A stretch of DNA of 64,000 nucleotides. Source: Sediminibacterium sp. FEMGT703S (GTDB lineage: Bacteria > Bacteroidota > Bacteroidia > Chitinophagales > Chitinophagaceae). The translations under genes were made by a program, and so were the position numbers. The notes beneath the pieces are model-generated. The model saw only the letters and a program-made list of their open reading frames with translations, was not told the DNA's origin and did not search any database. The DNA is taken from positions 466,196-530,195 of the forward strand of contig PGCO01000013.1 of NCBI GenBank assembly GCA_002786355.1, read 5' to 3'. Positions 19,487 to 28,277 of this stretch are shown one piece after another. The stretch's first letter is position 1. Every line of letters starts with the position of its first letter.

Positions 19487-21748
19487 ATGGATTCAGCCCC
19501 AATTCAGTCAATAGAGCCTAGTTTAGCTAAATACACGCTGAACGAAGAACAGGAGAAAAAAGAAATCATTCGCCATTATCGGGCATTACTAAAAGCATTA
19601 CGCCCTAAATTAAAGAAAGGGGATAAAGAATTATTAAGAACCGCTTTTGAAATGGCTGCCAATGCGCATAAAACCATGCGTCGAAAAAGTGGCGAACCCT
19701 ATATACTTCACCCCATTGCGGTTGCAATGATTTGCGTAGAAGAAATTGGGTTAGGGGTAAGAAGTACCATTTGTGCATTATTACACGACACAGTAGAAGA
19801 CACGGATATTTCTTTGGAAGATGTGGAAATGGAGTTTGGAACCGAGATTGCTAAAATTGTAGATGGATTAACCAAAATTTCTGGGGTAATCGACACCAAT
19901 ACCAGTCAGCAAGCAGAGAATTTCAAAAAAATACTTTTAACCTTAACCGATGACCCTAGGGTTATTTTAATCAAGTTGGCCGACCGTTTGCACAATATGC
20001 GAACCTTAGACCATATGAAAAGAGAGAAGCAACTAAAAATTGCTTCAGAAACAGTTTGGGTATATGCTCCTTTAGCACATAGAATGGGTTTGTACAGCAT
20101 CAAAACAGAGTTAGAAGATCTTTCCATGAAGTACATGGAACCCGAAGCGTACAAAGACATAGCAAAAAAATTATCCGAAACCAAGCGTGAAAGAACTCGC
20201 TATATTAATGAGTTCATAAGACCTATTAAAGAAAAGTTGGTTGAAGCGGAATTTGATTTTGAAATTTATGGAAGGCCCAAAAGCATTCACTCCATCTGGA
20301 ATAAAATCAAGAAAAAATCTGTTGCGTTTGAAGAAGTATACGACCTATTTGCTATACGTGTTATTTTGAACGCCCCTCCCGAGAAAGAGAAAGAGCAGTG
20401 CTGGAAAGTGTACTCTATGATAACCGACGAGTATAATCCCTCCCCAGAAAGATTAAGAGACTGGTTAAGTAACCCAAAGAGCAATGGTTACGAGGCTTTA
20501 CATACCACGGTAATGGGTCCTCAAGGAAAATGGGTAGAAGTTCAAATTAGAACCAAGCGAATGAATGAGATTGCCGAGAAAGGATTGGCCGCTCATTTTA
20601 AATATAAAGAAGGAAAGGACGGAAATGATGAGGATCGCTTTGATAAATGGTTTGGGCAAATCAGAGAAGTATTAAGTGCCCCAGATACAGATGGAGTAGA
20701 CTTTTTACAAGATTTCAAGACTTCTTTTTTAGCGGAAGAAATTTATGTGTATACCCCAAAGGGGGAAGTAAAGATGTTGCCTACCGGTAGCACCGCACTT
20801 GATTTTGCCTTCTCTATTCACTCTGCCATTGGCACCAAATGTATTGGGGCAAAAGTGCACCATAAACTCGTACCAATTGGGCATAAACTCAGAAGTGGTG
20901 ATCAAATAGAAATCATCACTAGCAATAAACAAAAACCTTCGGAAGATTGGCTGAATATGGTGGTTACTGCTAAGGCCAAAAATAAAATCAAAGACAGTTT
21001 ACGCGAGGAAAAAAGAAAAATTGCAGAAGACGGCAAATATGTTTTACAAAGAAGATTGGAATCGATAGGTGCAGCATATAGCCATCATAATATTGAAGAA
21101 TTGATGCAGTTTTATAAACTAAATTCTGCCCTAGATTTAAATTATAAAATTGCTACCAAGGCAATTGACTTAAAAGAGTTAAAAGATTTTCAGGTTCTAG
21201 GTGATAAGATTGAGATCCCTAAACCAAAGCCTGTTTTTAATGATTTAATTGCTGACCCCACAAAAGCCATTTCTAAAAAAGATTCCGAGCTAATCATTTT
21301 TGGGGAAAGCAGCGATAAAATCATGTATACATTAGCTAAATGCTGTAACCCAATCCCAGGGGATGATGTATTTGGTTTTGTAAGTACTGGTAAAGGATTA
21401 ATTATCCATAGAACAAGTTGTCCTAATGCAACGCAATTATTAGCCAACTATGGCCACAGGGTAGTTAAAACAAAGTGGGCAAAGAATAAAGAAATATCTT
21501 TCTTAACTGGTTTAAAGATTATTGGATTGGACGACGTAGGTGTTATTAATAAAATAACCAATGTAATCAGCGGAGATTTGCGCATCAATATTTCTGGATT
21601 GAGTATAGATTCAAGAGAAGGATTATTCGAAGGCACTATCAAGGTATTTGTTCATGACAAAGAAGAATTAGAAGAGTTGGTAAATCGATTAAAATCGCTA
21701 AACGGAATTCAAACGGTTGATCGTTTTGATACAGAGAAAGAAGGTTAA
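19487..21748 (+). CDS. Bifunctional (p)ppGpp synthetase/hydrolase (Rel/SpoT)
   Basis: A 753-residue stringent-response enzyme. It has an HD hydrolase domain (HPIAVAMI, ALLHDTVEDTD and KLADRLHNMRT, all metal-ligand motifs present), a synthetase domain (GRPKSIHSIWNKI, YDLFAIRV, NGYEALHTTV, VEVQIRT), a TGS domain (about residues 418-480, IYVYTPKGEV), a Cys-His-rich region (LAKCCNPIPGD) and a C-terminal ACT domain. Both catalytic halves look intact, so it should both make and destroy (p)ppGpp. Bacteroidota usually carry one such gene. It is monocistronic or co-transcribed with purA, 58 nt downstream, although purA has its own -7 box. Confidence 0.96.
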   Translation: MDSAPIQSIEPSLAKYTLNEEQEKKEIIRHYRALLKALRPKLKKGDKELLRTAFEMAANAHKTMRRKSGEPYILHPIAVAMICVEEIGLGVRSTICALLHDTVEDTDISLEDVEMEFGTEIAKIVDGLTKISGVIDTNTSQQAENFKKILLTLTDDPRVILIKLADRLHNMRTLDHMKREKQLKIASETVWVYAPLAHRMGLYSIKTELEDLSMKYMEPEAYKDIAKKLSETKRERTRYINEFIRPIKEKLVEAEFDFEIYGRPKSIHSIWNKIKKKSVAFEEVYDLFAIRVILNAPPEKEKEQCWKVYSMITDEYNPSPERLRDWLSNPKSNGYEALHTTVMGPQGKWVEVQIRTKRMNEIAEKGLAAHFKYKEGKDGNDEDRFDKWFGQIREVLSAPDTDGVDFLQDFKTSFLAEEIYVYTPKGEVKMLPTGSTALDFAFSIHSAIGTKCIGAKVHHKLVPIGHKLRSGDQIEIITSNKQKPSEDWLNMVVTAKAKNKIKDSLREEKRKIAEDGKYVLQRRLESIGAAYSHHNIEELMQFYKLNSALDLNYKIATKAIDLKELKDFQVLGDKIEIPKPKPVFNDLIADPTKAISKKDSELIIFGESSDKIMYTLAKCCNPIPGDDVFGFVSTGKGLIIHRTSCPNATQLLANYGHRVVKTKWAKNKEISFLTGLKIIGLDDVGVINKITNVISGDLRINISGLSIDSREGLFEGTIKVFVHDKEELEELVNRLKSLNGIQTVDRFDTEKEG

Positions 21749-21780
21749 AGATTTAAGCCCAAACTCTTATTCTTATCCCT

Positions 21781-21788
21781 TATTTTTG
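21781..21788 (+). promoter_or_regulatory. -7 promoter element of purA
   Basis: TATTTTTG, an exact TAnnTTTG match, ends 18 nt before the purA ATG in the 58-nt gap after the Rel/SpoT gene. Confidence 0.55.
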
Positions 21789-21806
21789 CGGCTTAGATAT
21801 TAAACT

Positions 21807-23069
21807 ATGGTCGACGTTATATTAGGCTTACAATGGGGCGACGAAGGAAAGGGTAAAATAGTAGATTACTTTGCACCCAATTATGATATCGTAGCTCGTT
21901 TTCAGGGAGGTCCCAATGCAGGACATACACTGTATGTAGAGGGTAAGAAAATGGTTTTACACCAAATTCCTTCCGGTATTTTTCATCAGGATAAAGTAAA
22001 TATTATTGGTGGCGGTGTAGTACTAGACCCTGTTACCTTAAAAAGGGAATGCGATGCAGTAGCAGCTCATGGAATTGATGTAAGAAAAAACTTATTTATT
22101 TCAGAGCGTACCAATATCATTATACCTACCCATAGAGCTTTAGACAAAGCTTCTGAATTATCTAAAGGGGAAAGCAAGATTGGCTCTACTTTAAAAGGAA
22201 TTGGACCAGCTTATATGGACAAGACCGGTAGAAATGCTTTAAGAGTGGGCGATTTGTTAGACAAAAACTTTACGAGCCAATACATCAAGCTTCGTTTAAA
22301 GCACCAAAAATTATTAGATAATTTTCATTTTATTGAAGATATTTCTACCTGGGAAGAAGAGTTTTTTGAAGCGTTAGAGTTCTTGAAAACGTTGAATGTA
22401 ATTAATTGCGAATATTTTATAAATGACCAATTAACAAAAGGTAAAAAAGTATTGGCAGAAGGTGCACAAGGAAGTATGTTAGACATCGATTTTGGCACTT
22501 TCCCATTTGTTACTTCATCCAATACTATTTCGGCCGGGGTATGCACTGGCTTAGGGGTTTCACCTAAAAAAATAAATGACGTGATGGGTGTATCTAAAGC
22601 CTATTGCACCAGAGTTGGAGGTGGACCATTCCCTACAGAACTAGAAGATGCAACAGGAGAAGAATTAAGAAGAATAGGTAGCGAATTTGGCGCTACTACT
22701 GGCAGACCAAGACGTTGTGGTTGGATAGATTTAGTAGCATTAAAATACACTTGTATGATTAATGGAGTTACTAAAATCATCATGACTAAAGCCGATGTTT
22801 TAGATAGTTTTAAAGAATTGGAAGTATGTACTGCTTATGATGTAAATGGAACCGTTACCGAAGAAGTACCCTACCAAATTTCTAGAGCTAAAATCAGTCC
22901 GGTGCTGCAATCTTTTAAAGGCTGGAATACCGATACTTCCACCATCAAAGAAGCAGCAGCGTTACCTGCAGAAATGAATACTTATATTGATTTCATCAAC
23001 AATTATGTGGGTGCACCTGTTAAGTATGTTTCAAATGGGCCTGGAAGAGACCAAATCGTTTGCTTATAG
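21807..23069 (+). CDS. purA: Adenylosuccinate synthetase
   Basis: A 420-residue enzyme of AMP synthesis: IMP + aspartate + GTP to adenylosuccinate. The glycine-rich GTP-binding motif GDEGKGK is at the N-terminus (residues 11-17) with the catalytic Asp. GGPNAGHT, the IMP-binding GIGPAYMDK and TTGRPRRCGWID follow as in the family. Normal length. Being next to the (p)ppGpp enzyme is notable because PurA is a known (p)ppGpp-inhibited enzyme in other bacteria; any functional link here is inference. Confidence 0.98.
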   Translation: MVDVILGLQWGDEGKGKIVDYFAPNYDIVARFQGGPNAGHTLYVEGKKMVLHQIPSGIFHQDKVNIIGGGVVLDPVTLKRECDAVAAHGIDVRKNLFISERTNIIIPTHRALDKASELSKGESKIGSTLKGIGPAYMDKTGRNALRVGDLLDKNFTSQYIKLRLKHQKLLDNFHFIEDISTWEEEFFEALEFLKTLNVINCEYFINDQLTKGKKVLAEGAQGSMLDIDFGTFPFVTSSNTISAGVCTGLGVSPKKINDVMGVSKAYCTRVGGGPFPTELEDATGEELRRIGSEFGATTGRPRRCGWIDLVALKYTCMINGVTKIIMTKADVLDSFKELEVCTAYDVNGTVTEEVPYQISRAKISPVLQSFKGWNTDTSTIKEAAALPAEMNTYIDFINNYVGAPVKYVSNGPGRDQIVCL

Positions 23070-23089
23070 TTTTGGCATTTGATTTGATA

Positions 23090-23120
23090 TTGAAAAATTT
23101 ATTTGGTTAATATAATTTTG
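23090..23120 (+). promoter_or_regulatory. -33/-7 promoter of the acidic low-complexity gene
   Basis: TTG (23090-23092), a 20-nt spacer and TAATTTTG (23113-23120) form a full Bacteroidota promoter with the same spacing as the TonB-receptor promoter at 12500-12530. A leader of about 30 nt would follow. Confidence 0.6.
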
Positions 23121-23155
23121 CGTACAAATTTTACGCTCTAAATCTTATTAGAAAT

Positions 23156-23605
23156 ATGGCAGCGAAGTCTGATAAGGATAAGAAATCCTCAACCCCTAAA
23201 GTACCGGCTAAAGCAGCCGCAAGTAAACCATCTCCTAAAGCAAAAAAGAAGGAAGATGATGACGATGACGACGATTTGGAAGACGATGAACCCACTGTAA
23301 AGTCTACTGCTAAAAAAGCAGGTGCAAAATCATCCGCTAAAAAAAGTGAAGATGATGATGACGACGACGACATTGATGATGATGAAAACGCGGATGATTG
23401 GGAAGCAACTGAAGAAGACGACAGTTGGGATCCTGATTTTGAAGAATTTGATCTTCCAAAAAGCAAGGCTAAAAAAGCTTCTGGTGGCGGTAAAAAGAAA
23501 GAAGATGAAGACGATGACTTTAAAGTAGATGAAGACTTTAAAGAGTTCGACTTGTTTAACGACAAAAGCGGTGGCTTTGACGACGATGAAGACGACGACT
23601 TTTAA
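23156..23605 (+). CDS. Low-complexity protein alternating Lys/Ala-rich and Asp/Glu-rich blocks
   Basis: A 149-residue protein predicted to be disordered. It opens with a Lys/Ala/Pro/Ser-rich segment (residues 1-32), then alternates Asp runs (33-45, 66-80) with Lys/Ala segments (49-64, 101-113). A more ordered-looking island, DWEATEEDDSWDPDFEEFDLPKS, spans about residues 81-103, and a second aromatic/acidic block (FKEFDLFNDKSGGF) is near the end. No known domain is recognisable. It has its own promoter and sits 15 nt before pabB. The conserved-looking aromatic islands suggest binding to a basic partner, such as nucleic-acid-binding protein or ribosome; this is inference. Confidence 0.75.
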   Translation: MAAKSDKDKKSSTPKVPAKAAASKPSPKAKKKEDDDDDDDLEDDEPTVKSTAKKAGAKSSAKKSEDDDDDDDIDDDENADDWEATEEDDSWDPDFEEFDLPKSKAKKASGGGKKKEDEDDDFKVDEDFKEFDLFNDKSGGFDDDEDDDF

Positions 23606-23619
23606 AAGTTGATACTAAT

Positions 23620-24894
23620 TTGAAAAGAACTAAGCAGGTTTTTTCTGTTGAGAATTTACCTAAGATAAAAGAGCAAATACTTTATTGGATCAACCAATTT
23701 AATGTTTGCTCTTTTTTAGACAATCACCAATACCATTCTGAACATCATTCTGTAGAGTGTATTGCAGCTGCAGGTGAAATATCCAGCATTACAGGAGCAG
23801 ATACAGCCAAAGCGATTGATGTTTTTTATGAAACCAATCAAGACTGGCTTTTTGGTCATTTTGGGTATGATTACCATGCAAATCAACTCAACGACCTACA
23901 AAAAAAGAACCCGATAAATTTTAGCGATGCATTCTTTTTTAGGCCAGATCATATTTTATCACTCAACAACCATTCACTGGTAATTGAGAGTTATTCATTG
24001 CAACCAAAAGCAATCTTTGACGAAATAACTGCTGTTAAACCAACTTTAGAGAAAAGCAGTCCTATCAAAACAACCCCTAGTATTAGCAAGGATATATATC
24101 TATCAACAATAGAAAGTTTGTTGCTACATATTCAAAAAGGTGATTGTTATGAAATTAACTTTTGTCAGGAGTTTCATTCAATTGATACAACTATTGACGC
24201 AGTTACATTATACGCTCAATTAACTGCTTTATCCCCTACCCCATTTGCTTGTTATTATAAAGAAAATCAATCTCACCTGATTTGTGCAAGCCCAGAACGT
24301 TGGCTAAAAAAGCAAGGGAATAAAATTTTATCGCAACCCATTAAAGGAACAGTTAAAAGAGAACCAGCAAATACCGAAAAAGATGAGTTGCTTAAGAATG
24401 AATTATTCCATAGCAGTAAAGACAGAAGTGAAAACGTAATGGTAGTAGACCTAGTGAGAAACGATTTTAGTAGGGTATGCAAACCAGGTACTGTTCAAGT
24501 AGATGAACTATACGGCATATATAGCTTCCCACAAGTCCATCAAATGATTTCGACAATTAGTGGTCAACTCTTAGAAGGCGTTGGTATAGAGGCATTGGTT
24601 GAATCAGGATTCCCAATGGGCAGCATGACGGGTGCACCCAAGAAAAAAGTAATGGAACTAATTCAACAGTACGAGCCAATACAAAGAGGAATATTTTCAG
24701 GAGCAGTGGGATATATCAATCCCAATAAAGACTTCGATTTTAATGTTGTAATCAGAAGTTTGTTGTACAATTCTGAGAACCATTATTTAAGCTACTTAGT
24801 AGGAAGTGGAATTACCATTTATAGTAATCCAGAACAAGAATATCAAGAATGCTTACTTAAAGCAAAAGCAATGGAAACAGTTTTAGGCAACTGA
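23620..24894 (+). CDS. pabB: Aminodeoxychorismate synthase component I (chorismate-binding)
   Basis: A 424-residue chorismate-utilising enzyme making 4-amino-4-deoxychorismate for folate. The C-terminal chorismate domain contains GDCYEINFCQEF, SPERWLK, PIKGT, ENVMVVDLVRND, GSMTGAPK and GAVGYI. The Lys in PIKGT is the PabB-type residue (anthranilate synthases have Ala there), so PabB is preferred over TrpE. The only available start is TTG at 23620, since no in-frame ATG occurs before the domain. The acidic protein gene ends 15 nt upstream. Its 3' end overlaps convergent engB by 12 nt. No PabA or PabC is adjacent. Confidence 0.9.
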   Translation: MKRTKQVFSVENLPKIKEQILYWINQFNVCSFLDNHQYHSEHHSVECIAAAGEISSITGADTAKAIDVFYETNQDWLFGHFGYDYHANQLNDLQKKNPINFSDAFFFRPDHILSLNNHSLVIESYSLQPKAIFDEITAVKPTLEKSSPIKTTPSISKDIYLSTIESLLLHIQKGDCYEINFCQEFHSIDTTIDAVTLYAQLTALSPTPFACYYKENQSHLICASPERWLKKQGNKILSQPIKGTVKREPANTEKDELLKNELFHSSKDRSENVMVVDLVRNDFSRVCKPGTVQVDELYGIYSFPQVHQMISTISGQLLEGVGIEALVESGFPMGSMTGAPKKKVMELIQQYEPIQRGIFSGAVGYINPNKDFDFNVVIRSLLYNSENHYLSYLVGSGITIYSNPEQEYQECLLKAKAMETVLGN

Positions 24895-25509
24895 TTCATT
24901 TTTCATTTGTATAAATGCTAACACTTCATCTCTTCCTTGATGTTTTTCTGCACTAGTAACAAAATGCTGCGGTAAAAATTGCCATGTGCTTCTGAGTGTA
25001 TCTAAAAATGCTTGAATATTATTCGCAACTACTGCAGGTTTTTCTTTATCGGTCTTAGTGAATACCAAACTAAAAGGGATCTGCCATTTATCTAGTTGAC
25101 TAATGAATTCTAAATCTATTTTTTGAGGCTTATGTCTACTGTCAATGAGCACAAATACATTTACCAGATTTTCTCTTTTACGCAAATAATTTTCAATCAT
25201 TTGCTCCCACCTTCTTCTACTACTTTGGGCTACTTTGGCAAAGCCATAACCAGGTAAATCCACCAAATACCATTTTTTAAACCCTTGATTCGATTTATTA
25301 TTGCTCTCAATTTCAAAATGATTAATGAGTTGGGTTTTACCAGGAGCAGAAGATGTTTTAGCAAGCTTATTGTTTTTGCACAACATATTGATTAAAGAAG
25401 ACTTGCCCACGTTACTCCTACCAATAAACGCGAATTCAGGTCTGTCTGGAGAAGGACAGGCTTTGTAATCGGCATTTGAAATAACGTAAACAGCTTTTTT
25501 AATTTCCAT
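24883..25509 (-). CDS. engB: Ribosome biogenesis GTP-binding protein EngB/YsxC
   Basis: A 208-residue TRAFAC GTPase needed for large ribosomal subunit assembly. G1 is GRSNVGKSS (about residues 31-39), the G2 region includes SSAPGKTQ, G3 is DLPGYG, G4 is TKTDK, and G5 is TSAEK. Typical length. Its 3' end overlaps the pabB 3' end by 12 nt in convergent orientation. It is followed by, or divergent from, no obvious operon partner; the TonB-receptor gene ends 26 nt upstream on the same strand. Confidence 0.96.
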   Translation of the reverse strand: MEIKKAVYVISNADYKACPSPDRPEFAFIGRSNVGKSSLINMLCKNNKLAKTSSAPGKTQLINHFEIESNNKSNQGFKKWYLVDLPGYGFAKVAQSSRRRWEQMIENYLRKRENLVNVFVLIDSRHKPQKIDLEFISQLDKWQIPFSLVFTKTDKEKPAVVANNIQAFLDTLRSTWQFLPQHFVTSAEKHQGRDEVLAFIQMKNESVA

Positions 25510-25534
25510 ACTGCAAATTAATCAAAAGCAGCCA

Positions 25535-27742
25535 CTAAAAAGCAGCCCTTAAAGAAACGGACAAATTTCTTCCAGGAGCAGAAATACCGCTGGCAAAATA
25601 GCGATAGTTGCGGTCTAATATATTTTCTAATGCAACTTGTAATTGAAAGCTATTTTTCAAGTGTACAGAAGATCTAAAATTGAGGGTATACCATGCAGGC
25701 ATTCCATCAGGAGTAGCGTATTGCACATTATCTTCTCCGTTGGGATTATAGTCGGCTAATCTTTTCCAACCGTTAAATAATACCGAGAGGTCTGCATTCC
25801 ACTTAGCCCTTTGGTGCTTTAGAACAAACCTACCATGTGTTGGAGGAATATGATCTAAAGGAGTTCTACCATTGATGGCATCTCTAAACTGACCTCGGGT
25901 AAAATTAATAACTCCCTCTGCAGTAAGGGTTTTGGCAAATTGTATCGAGGCATTTAAAGTTAATCCATATAATCTGGCCCTTGCTTTGTTTTGTAATGCA
26001 TAGACTCCACTTTGTACACCATTATACATAATGCTGTCTTGGCCATTAAATAAATAGCGATCTAATACTAATGCATTATTAAAAGCAGTATAAAAAACTG
26101 CGGCACCATAACTAAAAACAGCACCATATTTATTAAGATTCCACTCTACATTATAAGTATACTCAGGCCTTATATTGGTATTGGGCACTACTACCAATCC
26201 TGTTCGTGAATCAAACACTTTAGCTAAATCGTCTACATTGGGAGACCTAAAACCAGTACTGAAAACAAACGCTGTTCTTAAATTATTTTTGGAAGCATAT
26301 ACTATCCCGATATTTCCCGTTAGCGCTTGGTTGCTCTGCCTTGCTTTAGTAAAAGGGAATCGAGTTAGTGCCGTATCTACAAACTGGGCATTTAATTGAA
26401 CTAAATTAAATCTCAACCCATCATTAATGGTTAAGTGGTCTGAAATTTTAAAAGTATGTTGAGCAAATAATGCATGCGTCCCCATTGAAGTAGGACCATC
26501 GGAATACCTAGTGGTAATGCGGCTTTTATTACCAGAAACAATATTTACTCGCTCGGCAGTAGACCTCACAAAATTGCTATATGATTCTGCACCTAAATGC
26601 AGTTCGTGCTTGCCATAATAATGTTTAGCGTCTATATTCAACCCAAAAATATGTACCCTTTCCCACCTAAAATCTTTATTGTTATTTTGGAATCTTCTGG
26701 TAATTCTACTCTCTTCAATATCCTGAAAACTCGCAGTTATCTTAATGTCTTTAAAAAAACCATCTTGTTCTTTAGCGGTTAAATGATAAGCAGCCATATT
26801 TCTAATTTGTGGCCCGTAGTACCATTCAGCAAAAACAGGTCTTGCCCCATTCATTTCAGACAAACGGTCATAACGCGGAATATCATTGGTATTAGAGAAC
26901 TGAAAATTTAAAACATGCTGTACTTTTTTACTCGCTTGGTATAAAAACTTCTGTGTTATATCAACTTGTTGATATCCAGAACCAACTTGTTTATTAGGAT
27001 TGGGGTTCGGGACAATGATGTCAAGATTTCCAGCCCTTTCTACAAATACATTTCTCTTGCCAAAATTTGGATATGCTGCGCTTCTATTGTTCCCTTGAAT
27101 TAAATCTCCAAAACTGCCATAACTAACCGAAGTGAAAGAAGCCCATTGTTTTCCTCCAATATTAAACTGAAAATTTCCCCTATTTTCTTGCATAGCACTA
27201 GAATAACGAAGTGTAGCTGCACCAGAGAATTGGGTTTTATTATTATTAGATAAAATAGGGTCTTTGGTTGTTAAACTTATCACCCCTCCTAATGCATCGC
27301 TACCAAACAACGTAGAAGATGGACCATATAAAATTTCCATACGGTCTAAAACCATATTATCAATGGTAATGATATTTTGCAAATGACCGGCACGGTAAAT
27401 GGCATTATTCATTCTAACTCCATCTACTACCATTAAAATTCGGCTGGCTTCGAATCCTCTAATTACAGGACTCCCCCCACCTTGCTGACTTTTTTGTACA
27501 AATAACTTCCCTGAATTAATTAGGGCATCCGCTGTATTGAGTTGGAAATTAAGCTGCTCACGGGTTTTTAACACATCAATTGTTTGAGCCACTCGTTTAA
27601 ATTTCTCTGCAAAACGGCTAGAATAAACAACAACATCATCCAACAGCTTAGTAGTAGCTTTCGCAGTATCACTTTGTTGTGCATGAATACCTAAGCCACT
27701 GGCCATCAATACCAAGCTTAAAATCAATTTCTTTCTACACAT
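25535..27742 (-). CDS. TonB-dependent receptor, possible heme/hemoprotein type
   Basis: A 735-residue outer-membrane receptor. A signal peptide ends at GIHAQ (about residue 22). A short linker and the plug (about residues 35-160, GGGSPVIRGFEASRILMVVDG and FGSDALGGVI) lead to the barrel, which ends in the aromatic beta-signal LSVSLRAAF. It lacks the carboxypeptidase-like extension of the first receptor. The plug segment RMNNAIYRAGHLQN resembles hemoglobin/hemin receptors, and a c-type heme-binding protein lies just upstream in the operon, so heme or iron uptake is a reasonable inference. Ligand not proven. Confidence 0.9.
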   Translation of the reverse strand: MCRKKLILSLVLMASGLGIHAQQSDTAKATTKLLDDVVVYSSRFAEKFKRVAQTIDVLKTREQLNFQLNTADALINSGKLFVQKSQQGGGSPVIRGFEASRILMVVDGVRMNNAIYRAGHLQNIITIDNMVLDRMEILYGPSSTLFGSDALGGVISLTTKDPILSNNNKTQFSGAATLRYSSAMQENRGNFQFNIGGKQWASFTSVSYGSFGDLIQGNNRSAAYPNFGKRNVFVERAGNLDIIVPNPNPNKQVGSGYQQVDITQKFLYQASKKVQHVLNFQFSNTNDIPRYDRLSEMNGARPVFAEWYYGPQIRNMAAYHLTAKEQDGFFKDIKITASFQDIEESRITRRFQNNNKDFRWERVHIFGLNIDAKHYYGKHELHLGAESYSNFVRSTAERVNIVSGNKSRITTRYSDGPTSMGTHALFAQHTFKISDHLTINDGLRFNLVQLNAQFVDTALTRFPFTKARQSNQALTGNIGIVYASKNNLRTAFVFSTGFRSPNVDDLAKVFDSRTGLVVVPNTNIRPEYTYNVEWNLNKYGAVFSYGAAVFYTAFNNALVLDRYLFNGQDSIMYNGVQSGVYALQNKARARLYGLTLNASIQFAKTLTAEGVINFTRGQFRDAINGRTPLDHIPPTHGRFVLKHQRAKWNADLSVLFNGWKRLADYNPNGEDNVQYATPDGMPAWYTLNFRSSVHLKNSFQLQVALENILDRNYRYFASGISAPGRNLSVSLRAAF

Positions 27743-27778
27743 GGAATCATCAACCTTTAAAATAATAACCTATTGAGG

Positions 27779-28267
27779 CTATTTAGTCTTCTTCAGAATT
27801 AAACTATCAGCAGGGAAGCGTGCTTTCATGCTATCTCTTACTGCAACTGACCAATCCATTAAAACAGTTCTTTCTGCTTCGGTAAGTTTGGCGTCTCTAT
27901 GCACAACTGTATAAGATTCTAAAGGCATTTCACCTATTTTTACTTCATCAAAAACTTCTTCTAACTTATGGTATTGCTTTGCCAATCTATACGAAGCAAA
28001 TTCATTAAAATTCAAGTGTTTTTTCCCATCTTTTACGTGATCATCTAACCACCATGCAACGGGTTGTATTTCTGCATACCAAGGGTATACGGTGTTATTG
28101 CTATGACAGTCATTACATGCCTTCGTTAAAATTTGCTCCACATTAGAAGGAACTGGATACAAGGAACTGATATCATTTTCTTTCTTTCCGGAATTATTTT
28201 TTTCTGGCCTAAAAGCTTGTAGAACAAGTAAAACAACTAATAGTGCTAATAGCAATTTTTTAATCAT
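27779..28267 (-). CDS. Heme-binding domain protein with a CxxCH motif
   Basis: A 162-residue membrane-anchored or secreted protein. One hydrophobic N-terminal span (about residues 5-18) is followed by a domain with a single c-type heme site, Cys51-x-x-Cys54-His55, and the downstream block TVYPWYAEIQPVAWWLDDHV. This matches the Bacteroidota haem_bd family. It lies 10 nt after gpmI and 36 nt before the TonB receptor. Covalent heme c attachment would need periplasmic cytochrome maturation. It may pass electrons or carry heme; its partner is unknown. Confidence 0.88.
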   Translation of the reverse strand: MIKKLLLALLVVLLVLQAFRPEKNNSGKKENDISSLYPVPSNVEQILTKACNDCHSNNTVYPWYAEIQPVAWWLDDHVKDGKKHLNFNEFASYRLAKQYHKLEEVFDEVKIGEMPLESYTVVHRDAKLTEAERTVLMDWSVAVRDSMKARFPADSLILKKTK

Positions 28268-28277
28268 GGTTTGCTTT

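Noticed and set aside
23131..23565. Serine-rich frame antisense to the acidic low-complexity gene
   Set aside because: It mirrors the GAT/GAC and AAA codon runs of the real gene, and the promoter at 23090-23120 points the other way.
24883..24894. Overlap of pabB and engB stops as a possible frameshift or fusion
   Set aside because: Both proteins end at the normal family length; convergent overlaps of a few bases occur at several other places here (1429-1432, 40477-40480, 43218-43221).
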